Positions 7,886 through 13,362 of a stretch of 13,362 nt of DNA are shown here, one piece after another (positions within the stretch are counted from its first letter, which is position 1; each line of letters opens with the position of its first letter). The DNA lies in assembly GCA_047605205.1 (NCBI GenBank), contig JASGGE010000111.1:1-13362 (forward strand), written 5' to 3'. The stretch is from Siphonobacter sp047605205. GTDB lineage: Bacteria; Bacteroidota; Bacteroidia; Cytophagales; Spirosomataceae. A model generated the notes under the pieces. The model was not told the DNA's origin, searched no databases, and worked only from the letters and a program-made list of their open reading frames with translations. Both the position numbers and the translations under genes were made by a program.

Positions 7886-8980
7886 TTAACGGAATTCACG
7901 TCCAGATGACATTCCTAAGTGTTGCATAACACAACGGAACCCAATATAGGAACGACGAGCGTCTTTATATTCCCAGGAACGAGAGCCGGTTTCCAGGTAA
8001 TAGGCCACGTCTTTCCAGGACCCTCCCCGAATTACTTTACGGGGTTCGTCATCATTAATATAGTCAGAGTTCAAATCCCAGGTAATCACTACTGCATTAT
8101 CGGCCCAGGCATCCAAGCACCATTCAGCAGCGTTTCCGGCCATGTTATATAACCCGTAATCATTGGGGTTATACATATTTGCAGGAGCGGTGTAGGCATA
8201 GCCATCAGCATCGTAATTGCCCCGTTGAGGCTTGAAGTTGGCCAACATACAACCTTTGCCATTGGCTACGTAAGGACCGCCCCAGGGATATTTAGCTCCA
8301 GACTTACCGCCACGAGCTGCCCATTCCCATTGGGATTCTGTAGGCAAGTCAAATTTAGGCATGCCAAACTGGTTTTCAGATGTACGGTACTCGTTTAACA
8401 GAGCCGTACGCCATTTACAGAATTCACGTGCAGCATCCCAACTTACCCCTACTACAGGATAACGGTCAAATGCCGGACTTGAGTAATAGTACTCGGTCAT
8501 CGGGTCGCCATTGTGATAGGTAAAGTCTTTTTTCCAAACGGTTGTGTCCGGATACAGCTTAGTCATTATGTATTCTTCACCTAACACTGATACGGAATCA
8601 GCCAGCATTGCATTCACAAACTGGCGATACTCGTTGTTTGTGATTTCCGTATCATCCATGAAAAATTGACTGATCGTAACTCGCTTGTTGAAGTTTACCT
8701 GAGCGGTTGCAACGTCTTCATCGGCCTGGCCCATCAGAAAAGATCCTGAAGGAATCAATACCATACCGTAGGGAGTAGGTTGCTTCCATCCTTTACGGGC
8801 ATCTGCCACAACTTCCCCGTTGTAAATGCCTACATTGCCTCCTTTGCCTCCCTTGCGTCCTCCGCCCCCATCTCCGCTACTGTTCTTCTTTCCGAACAAT
8901 CCGCAGCCCTGGAGTATCACTAACGGGCATAGCATGATCACAGTCCAGAGAAAGCTTTTATTCGTATACCGCTCATTCAT
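7886..8980 (-). CDS. gldK: GldK (PorK), outer membrane lipoprotein of the T9SS ring, catalytically dead FGE-sulfatase fold
   Basis: This 364-residue lipoprotein has a signal peptide ending in a lipobox LQGC, so Cys26 should be lipidated. A Gly-rich basic spacer follows (residues 36-48). The formylglycine-generating-enzyme/sulfatase-modifying-factor fold runs from about residue 71 (YGMVLIPSGSFLMG) to about 353, with AGNAAEW and VIRGGSW then GFRCV. True FGEs carry a catalytic Cys pair just after GGSW; here that stretch (KDVAYYLETGSR) has none and only Cys350 remains, so enzymatic activity is unlikely, as for known GldK/PorK. Its role is structural, anchoring the GldK-GldN ring to the outer membrane. 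I choose the start at 8980 because it gives a proper lipoprotein signal. The frame stays open to a TTG at 9112, which would add 44 unlikely residues. It follows porP after a 297-bp gap. Confidence 0.95.
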   Translation of the reverse strand: MNERYTNKSFLWTVIMLCPLVILQGCGLFGKKNSSGDGGGGRKGGKGGNVGIYNGEVVADARKGWKQPTPYGMVLIPSGSFLMGQADEDVATAQVNFNKRVTISQFFMDDTEITNNEYRQFVNAMLADSVSVLGEEYIMTKLYPDTTVWKKDFTYHNGDPMTEYYYSSPAFDRYPVVGVSWDAAREFCKWRTALLNEYRTSENQFGMPKFDLPTESQWEWAARGGKSGAKYPWGGPYVANGKGCMLANFKPQRGNYDADGYAYTAPANMYNPNDYGLYNMAGNAAEWCLDAWADNAVVITWDLNSDYINDDEPRKVIRGGSWKDVAYYLETGSRSWEYKDARRSYIGFRCVMQHLGMSSGREFR

Positions 8981-9109
8981 AACCTTTGGTTGTTTTACTT
9001 GTCGATATGGCTCTTTTAATGGGAAATGATGTTTCATTAGTTGGGTTGTACGCATATTTATTCCCGCAAAAGAACGTGTATTGTGTTTATATCGTATAAG
9101 ACTAAGTAG

Positions 9110-9164
9110 CAAAAATAAAAAAAATCCGTTTTATGTCGATTTCCACTTAATAAACTTACGGATT
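9110..9164 (-). promoter_or_regulatory. Candidate regulatory element in the porP-gldK spacer
   Basis: The 297-bp spacer between porP and gldK (8981-9277) is long for an operon. Two elements stand out on the minus strand. An inverted repeat AATCCGT/ACGGATT (9123-9129 and 9158-9164, 28-nt loop) is followed by eight T residues, like a weak terminator. Directly after it TATTTTTG (9110-9117) matches the Bacteroidota -7 consensus TAnnTTTG, about 130 bp before the gldK start. I see no -33 TTTG at the right distance, so a promoter here is uncertain. Confidence 0.3.
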
Positions 9165-9277
9165 ATGTCCTTATTAAAGCTTGTTGTTCTTTCCGAATTT
9201 CTCTAAAAAATAATGATTACGGATAGAGATACCGATTAGCCTGAAAGGCCTGTATTATAAAAGGCGGTAATGTATTT

Positions 9278-10225
9278 CTAGAATCTGAAGCGTGGAGTTC
9301 GTACAGGAATACGTTTGTTTGGCTTCAGCGGCGGTAAAGCATAACTCAATAATACAGAAAAAGAGCCAGGGGATTTAGCATCAACGCCGTTCAGAATAAC
9401 ATCATACGATACACCCAAACGCAGCCGACTCCAGTTTACACCTGCAAATACCGGAACCCCATCCCCCTGTCGCCAGCCAGCCCCTACCCATATAAATTCT
9501 CTCCACAAGGCTAATAACGACGCTTCTACCGAAAAAGTATTCAAATCACTCTTTAAAATCGCCGTTGGGTTAAGTTGAACTTCATCGTTTAATTGATAAT
9601 GATATCCTGCGTTGGCAAAAACCGTCTGCTGTGCCTGATTAGAAGCTAAGGCTTGCTCAAAACTGTATTTTGCTCCATTAATGTGAATTAAAGATGCTCC
9701 AACGTAATAGGCAGCGGTAGAATAATACAAACCTGCCGCAAAATCAGGTCTGGTTTGCGAAACCTTGCCTGAACCAATCAATGGATCGTCAGGGTCATTC
9801 GCCCGAAGTTTATCAAAATCAAGTGTTTTCACCAGAACGCCCCCCCGAACGCCTAAGGCGAGTGTACGATCTCCACCCAATTTAAACCGATAATTATACG
9901 AAGCCTGAAGTTCCTGATTGCGTTGTGGGCCTGCCTGATCATTCGTAATATTCAAACCAACGGCTGAGTTAATACCTAGAATTGGCATTTGAAACGTAAA
10001 TAACTGAGTAGAGGGAGTACCGCCATCATCGAAGCTACTGGTATAACCAATATACTGTTGGCGATGAATTAACTGAAAACGGGTTACGCCTTCATACCCA
10101 ACAGCTGCCGGATTCAGGTACGCCTGATTATACATATACTGACTGAACTGAGGATCTTGCTGAGCCTGAAGCCGTCCGAAAAAAATTAATAAAGCAAATA
10201 GAGTAAAGTATAGCGTTTTTTGCAT
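9278..10225 (-). CDS. porP: PorP/SprF family outer membrane protein, first gene of the T9SS motor operon
   Basis: This 315-residue protein has a signal peptide (about residues 1-22, cleaved after LQA before Gln-Gln). It carries the PorP/SprF motifs QFSQYMYN, LNPAAVG, TLDFDKL (DFDKL at 136-140) and YVGAS, with beta-strand-like alternation throughout. The chain ends in a basic stretch (PNKRIPVRTPRFRF). Family members are outer-membrane barrels that interact with the secretion machinery or its surface substrates. Gene order porP-gldK-gldL-gldM-gldN equals the porPKLMN operon of P. gingivalis, so this copy is the likely housekeeping PorP. I prefer the ATG at 10225; a GTG three codons upstream (10234) is possible. 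A run of seven G residues on the coding strand (9840-9846) is a potential slippage site. The minus-strand promoter should lie in 10226-10355. Confidence 0.92.
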   Translation of the reverse strand: MQKTLYFTLFALLIFFGRLQAQQDPQFSQYMYNQAYLNPAAVGYEGVTRFQLIHRQQYIGYTSSFDDGGTPSTQLFTFQMPILGINSAVGLNITNDQAGPQRNQELQASYNYRFKLGGDRTLALGVRGGVLVKTLDFDKLRANDPDDPLIGSGKVSQTRPDFAAGLYYSTAAYYVGASLIHINGAKYSFEQALASNQAQQTVFANAGYHYQLNDEVQLNPTAILKSDLNTFSVEASLLALWREFIWVGAGWRQGDGVPVFAGVNWSRLRLGVSYDVILNGVDAKSPGSFSVLLSYALPPLKPNKRIPVRTPRFRF

Positions 10226-10319
10226 GGCTGGCACGTTCTCGGTGCTAAAACTATAAAACTATTTTGGTAAAAAATCACTTTCAGGGCTCTCTTTATGGAT
10301 ATTCCTGTCGGCATAGTAG

Positions 10320-10349
10320 CAAACGTTAGAACAAACGGTTTGTTTCAAA
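10320..10349 (-). promoter_or_regulatory. Putative promoter of the porP-gldKLMN operon with an overlapping palindrome
   Basis: On the minus strand TTTG (10346-10349) is followed after 17 bases by TAACGTTTG (10320-10328). This resembles the Bacteroidota -33/-7 pair TTTG and TAnnTTTG with one extra base in the -7 box. A palindrome AACAAAC-G-GTTTGTT (10330-10344) sits exactly between the two boxes and could be an operator. The element lies downstream of the hemD terminator and 95 bp before the porP start, which fits an operon promoter. It rests on pattern matching only. Confidence 0.35.
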
Positions 10350-10354
10350 TTCAT

Positions 10355-10388
10355 AAAAAAAACCTTCGATGTAATAACCGAAGGTTTT
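10355..10388 (-). terminator. Intrinsic terminator of the hemD transcript
   Basis: Arms AAAACCTTCG (10359-10368) and CGAAGGTTTT (10379-10388) pair perfectly around a 10-nt loop. On the minus strand the stem runs into eight T residues (10355-10362). It starts 20 bp after the hemD stop codon and lies before porP, so it separates the sucD/DUF4271/hemD side from the porP-gldKLMN operon. The plus strand also gives a short T-run, but no plus-strand gene ends here. Confidence 0.85.
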
Positions 10389-10407
10389 GATATAAAGGTA
10401 GACGTTT

Positions 10408-11193
10408 CTATTTCAGGCCATTAGCTTTTTTAATGTATAACTCTAATGCACCAGTCATTGACGGAGCATTAGGTTTAGGGGCTTCAATATCCAGGATAAG
10501 GCCGGCTTCGATAACAGACTTAGCTGTAGTAGGCCCCAGGGCTGCGATTCGGGTCTTATTTTGCTTGAAGTCAGGGAAATTATCAAATAATGACTTGATT
10601 CCGGAGGGGCTGAAGAAGCAGATAATGTCATAAAATACATTTTCCAGATCCGATAAATCTGCCGAACCGGTTTCATACATAACTGCTTCACTCAAATGAA
10701 TATCATTTGATACCATAAACCCAGGGATATCATTCCGACGCTTATCAGAACATGGGAACAAAAATTTCTCAGCTTTATGCTTTTTGATCAAATCAAGCAG
10801 ATCCGCCGCTGTTTTCTGACCCACAAAAATTTTACGCTTCCGAATAACGATATACTTCTGAAGGTAATTAGCGGTTTGCTCTGTTACGCAGAAATACTTC
10901 ATTTCAGGAGGCATCTCTATTTTTGCTTCTTTGCAAATTCTAAAGAAATGATCAACAGCATTACGGCTGGTAAAGATGATTGCCGTATGAGCCAAGATAT
11001 CAAGTTTCTGCTTCCGAAAATCTTTGTACGACACTCCGCGAACTTCTATAAAAGGACGGAAATCAATTTTAATGTCGTAATCACGAGCCAACTCAAAATA
11101 AGGAGACTTTTCGTCAGTGGGGCGAGCCTGTGTTACCAGTATGCTGGAAACTTTCGTGATTCGCTCGTCCGTCTTGTTCGCCGTTTCACTCAT
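10408..11193 (-). CDS. hemD: Uroporphyrinogen-III synthase family protein
   Basis: This 261-residue cytoplasmic protein is about the usual HemD length. HemD cyclises hydroxymethylbilane to uroporphyrinogen III in tetrapyrrole synthesis. Family landmarks in order are ILVTQARP (18-25), FTSRNAV (74-80), CVTEQTANYL, FLFPCSDKRRNDIP, FFSPSGIKSLF (193-203) and RIAALGPTTAKSV (215-227). These match the recurring motifs of the two-lobed HemD4 fold. The sequence is low in overall conservation, as HemD proteins generally are, and no other heme gene is nearby, so a non-enzymatic or accessory role cannot be excluded. It lies 89 bp after the DUF4271 gene, probably co-transcribed with it, and is followed by an intrinsic terminator. 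The start at 11193 has no clear Shine-Dalgarno sequence. Confidence 0.85.
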   Translation of the reverse strand: MSETANKTDERITKVSSILVTQARPTDEKSPYFELARDYDIKIDFRPFIEVRGVSYKDFRKQKLDILAHTAIIFTSRNAVDHFFRICKEAKIEMPPEMKYFCVTEQTANYLQKYIVIRKRKIFVGQKTAADLLDLIKKHKAEKFLFPCSDKRRNDIPGFMVSNDIHLSEAVMYETGSADLSDLENVFYDIICFFSPSGIKSLFDNFPDFKQNKTRIAALGPTTAKSVIEAGLILDIEAPKPNAPSMTGALELYIKKANGLK

Positions 11194-11282
11194 TCAGGAA
11201 AAGTAATAAATGGAAGACTGACAAATAATGGGTATTCTATTTAGACAATCATCCCTGATTAAACACGTGGGAATCCCCCCAG

Positions 11283-12506
11283 TCAAAGGGCAAATTTCAC
11301 CCCAATTATAATGGGGACTAATTCGACGATGCAAAGGTACGAAAACATATACAGATTTTTCGCGTCAGCCAATTTATTAATGGAAAAGTACAATAATAAG
11401 GCTCTCGCTAAAAAAAAGATAATAATAGGTCCAAACAGATAATTCTCCCAGTGAAAGGTAAAACTTGGCAACGAGGCCAGAAGAAATGTCATAAACAAGC
11501 TAACTCCACTAAAAAAAATAATGGCAGCCTGAATGTCTTTAAAGAAATGAACGTTTGCAATTTTTTCGAAGCGGAACAAACTACTTAATAGGGTTATACA
11601 GAAATATTTAAACAGGTAGCTTGTAAACAAGATTATTCCAATCAGTAAAAACTGCAGGAAGATTGCCCCGAGGGTTTCAGCATCGGTAAATAGTTGCGTG
11701 GTGTTGAATAAGACTAAGCCCCTAAACCGCATCAGTTGATATATATACGATAATACAAAGCTTAAAATTAAGATAAAGACCAGATTAGACGTTTCAAAAG
11801 GTCCCCGCACTACGGCTCCCATACTTTCCCGGTTGGGAATGGTTAAGAGGTCTTTTATACTAAAGTAACGCTGAAAATACCGGGGAAACATGTTATATAA
11901 AGCCGCATACCCTACCATTAACAACAAGGCTGCCAGTACATAAAAGTTTTCAAATGGTAAATAATCACGTGGCTCAGCTTGTAACAAAGATTCTGAAACA
12001 ATAATAGGCTTTTGACCTGCTGCAACCCTGTGCCCAATCTGTAAGATCTTATTATCAATTCCAGACTCGGAACCGTATAGTGTTACTAGAATCTCGTGCT
12101 TATTGATAGCTTTGTACAAACTATCCATTTTAAAGACCACCCATTGACCAATCGGAAGTTTTTTCTGCAAAGCACCGTCAATAAACAGATAATTTTCTAC
12201 ATTCGATCGATATAGTAGATAATAATGCCGATTTTGCCCTAAATTCAATAGGACATTGTGTGAGCCATAGTCCTGGTGTATTTCCCGTAGGTAAGGCACA
12301 TAGGCTTGTAAACTCTGGTCATAGACCTGCCAGTCATACCGAAAATCGTGTACGAGATAATAGGCATTATTTGGCCCGGTAGTTTGTGCCTGACCAGAAT
12401 GCCCGAAACAGAACAAAAAGATAAAAATCCAAAAACAGCGAAGCCTGTGGAGCAGTAAACTACCCACAGGCTCGGTGTATTTCCCCATTGGAAGAGTGCA
12501 TTTCAT
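11283..12506 (-). CDS. DUF4271 domain membrane protein
   Basis: This 407-residue protein has a hydrophobic N-terminal signal or anchor (about 21-40, ending GQA before Gln41). A soluble, probably periplasmic domain spans about 42-182, rich in aromatic residues (YYLVHDFRYDWQVYD, then HYYLLYRS). The C-terminal half has six predicted membrane segments near 188-206, 241-259, 279-305, 326-346, 356-375 and 384-405. The C-terminal membrane part matches my knowledge of DUF4271, a Bacteroidota-specific family of unknown function often found beside a HemD-like gene, as here. I cannot assign an activity. The ATG at 12506 is preceded by a weak GGTGAG; an internal ATG at 12488 would also keep the signal. 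It lies 80 bp after sucD. A 9-bp hairpin occurs in its first codons. Confidence 0.8.
   Translation of the reverse strand: MKCTLPMGKYTEPVGSLLLHRLRCFWIFIFLFCFGHSGQAQTTGPNNAYYLVHDFRYDWQVYDQSLQAYVPYLREIHQDYGSHNVLLNLGQNRHYYLLYRSNVENYLFIDGALQKKLPIGQWVVFKMDSLYKAINKHEILVTLYGSESGIDNKILQIGHRVAAGQKPIIVSESLLQAEPRDYLPFENFYVLAALLLMVGYAALYNMFPRYFQRYFSIKDLLTIPNRESMGAVVRGPFETSNLVFILILSFVLSYIYQLMRFRGLVLFNTTQLFTDAETLGAIFLQFLLIGIILFTSYLFKYFCITLLSSLFRFEKIANVHFFKDIQAAIIFFSGVSLFMTFLLASLPSFTFHWENYLFGPIIIFFLARALLLYFSINKLADAKNLYMFSYLCIVELVPIIIGVKFAL
12442..12472 (-). repeat. Inverted repeat in the first codons of the DUF4271 gene
   Basis: AGCCTGTGG (12442-12450) and CCACAGGCT (12464-12472) form perfect 9-bp arms around a 13-nt loop, starting 34 bp inside the DUF4271 coding region. 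On the minus strand TTCGCTGTTTTTGGATTTTT follows at a short distance. It could be an early attenuator or a chance effect of the coding sequence. Confidence 0.4.
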
Positions 12507-12542
12507 TTGCTCACCACCAATCTTTAAATTAACTGTACCGCA

Positions 12543-12567
12543 TTTCAGAACATATTTTGTTCCGAAA
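12543..12567 (-). repeat. Imperfect hairpin in the sucD-DUF4271 spacer
   Basis: TTTCAGAACA (12543-12552) and TGTTCCGAAA (12558-12567) flank a 5-nt loop. On the minus strand the ten pairs include one G-U wobble. It begins 19 bp after the sucD stop codon. No T-tract follows, so it is not a clear terminator; it may protect the sucD 3' end or slightly reduce read-through into the DUF4271 gene. Confidence 0.45.
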
Positions 12568-12586
12568 ACTTGTTAATACGTACTCA

Positions 12587-13362
12587 TTAAGCATTTGCCT
12601 TCAGCTCAGCAAGAGCCTTCAGCATGGTTTCGCCAATATCAGCCGGAGATTCTGCTACGTATAAACCACAATCTTTCATGATTTGAATTTTAGCAGCAGC
12701 GGTATCATCTGCCCCACCAACGATGGCCCCTGCGTGACCCATCCGGCGACCTTTCGGTGCAGTTTGGCCTGCAATAAAACCAACTACGGGTTTTTTGTTA
12801 CCATTTTCTTTAATCCAGTGGGCAGCTTCTGCTTCCATACCTCCACCAATTTCACCAATCATTACGATGGCTTCTGTAGCAGGGTCGTTCATCAGCAATT
12901 CAACTGCTTCTTTCGTAGTGGTTCCGATAATCGGATCTCCACCAATACCGATAGCCGTTGTTTGACCAAGGCCCGCTTTGGTTAATTGGTCCACCGCCTC
13001 ATAAGTCAGGGTACCTGACTTTGATACCAGACCGATGGTTCCTTTTTTGAAAATAAAGCCCGGCATGATGCCTACTTTACATTCTTCGGCTGTAATAATA
13101 CCTGGGCAGTTAGGGCCAATCAAGCGGGTTTCTTTCCCTTTGATATATTCCTTAACGGCGACCATATCTTTAACAGGGATACCTTCGGTAATTGTAACAA
13201 TTACCTTGATACCGGCATCAGCGGCTTCCATAATAGCGTCTGCTGCGAAAGCGGGAGGAACGAAGATAATGCTTACATCCGCTCCGGTTTCATTTACAGC
13301 ATCAGCAACTGTATTGAAAACGGGCCGATCGAGGTGTTTCTGGCCGCCTTTTCCTGGCGTTA
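12587..13362 (-). CDS. sucD: Succinyl-CoA synthetase (ADP-forming) alpha subunit, partial (5' end beyond the window)
   Basis: The visible 257 residues are the C-terminal nine-tenths of a protein usually near 290 residues. The reading frame runs off the right edge in TPGKGGQKHL, part of the CoA-binding N-terminal domain. Landmarks are PPAFAADAI, then GPNCPGII, LVSKSGTLTYE, IGIGGDPIIG, and the phosphohistidine loop MGHAGAIVGG, whose His is encoded at 12734-12736. With SucB/SucC it converts succinyl-CoA to succinate in the TCA cycle with substrate-level phosphorylation in the cytoplasm. An internal Met at 13231 is not the start, because homologous sequence continues upstream of it. sucC is not visible. 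The link to the downstream genes seems to be position only. Confidence 0.97.
   Translation of the reverse strand, partial: TPGKGGQKHLDRPVFNTVADAVNETGADVSIIFVPPAFAADAIMEAADAGIKVIVTITEGIPVKDMVAVKEYIKGKETRLIGPNCPGIITAEECKVGIMPGFIFKKGTIGLVSKSGTLTYEAVDQLTKAGLGQTTAIGIGGDPIIGTTTKEAVELLMNDPATEAIVMIGEIGGGMEAEAAHWIKENGNKKPVVGFIAGQTAPKGRRMGHAGAIVGGADDTAAAKIQIMKDCGLYVAESPADIGETMLKALAELKANA

Noticed and set aside
7886..8980. Annotation of GldK as an active formylglycine-generating enzyme or sulfatase modifier
   Set aside because: The catalytic Cys pair after GGSW is missing; the position in the operon and the lipobox point to the structural GldK.
8980..9112. 44-residue N-terminal extension of GldK up to a TTG codon
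   Set aside because: It would place the lipoprotein signal in the middle of the chain; the Met at 8980 gives a standard lipobox signal.
10777..11244. 155-codon plus-strand open frame opposite hemD
   Set aside because: It is antisense to a well-supported gene, has no recognisable domain and an atypical composition; a shadow frame.
13229..13231. Met at 13231 as the start of sucD
   Set aside because: Conserved SucD sequence continues in frame upstream to the window edge, so the gene is only truncated by the window.

Overview
The window looks like chromosomal DNA of a gliding or T9SS-bearing member of the Bacteroidota, most likely of the Cytophagales type (Spirosoma/Dyadobacter-like). The evidence is a complete gldK-gldL-gldM-gldN set, two PorP/SprF-family proteins, a SusC-less TonB-type receptor of the OMP_b-brl_3 kind, a DUF4271 protein and very few Shine-Dalgarno sequences. 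The genus cannot be fixed from the sequence alone. I see no tRNA, rRNA, CRISPR, insertion sequence or sign of recent transfer.

Layout. From the right edge, on the minus strand: the 3' part of sucD (12587-13362, cut by the window edge), a DUF4271 membrane protein (11283-12506) and a uroporphyrinogen-III synthase-like protein (10408-11193), which ends in an intrinsic terminator (10355-10388). Then comes the type IX secretion/gliding operon, porP (9278-10225), gldK (7886-8980), gldL (6931-7749), gldM (5275-6849) and gldN (4279-5250). This is the same order as the porPKLMN operon known from Porphyromonas gingivalis. It ends in a perfect 27-bp hairpin (4214-4271) that also terminates a convergent plus-strand PorP/SprF paralogue (3196-4215). 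A 469-bp AT-rich gap then separates that gene from a divergent minus-strand outer-membrane beta-barrel receptor (69-2726).

How the genes work together. GldL and GldM form the proton-driven inner-membrane motor. GldM reaches through the periplasm to the GldK-GldN ring, which is attached under the outer membrane by the GldK lipid anchor. PorP/SprF barrels act at the outer membrane with secreted or surface-anchored substrates. The HemD-like and DUF4271 genes lie directly upstream but are separated from the operon by a terminator.

The main system is a known one. The parts most worth a second look are a 56-residue internal repeat in the cytoplasmic domain of GldL, a perfect 15-bp hairpin between gldK and gldL that could set subunit ratios, a low-complexity linker in the middle of GldN, a palindrome inside the putative operon promoter, and the DUF4271-HemD pair next to the motor genes.
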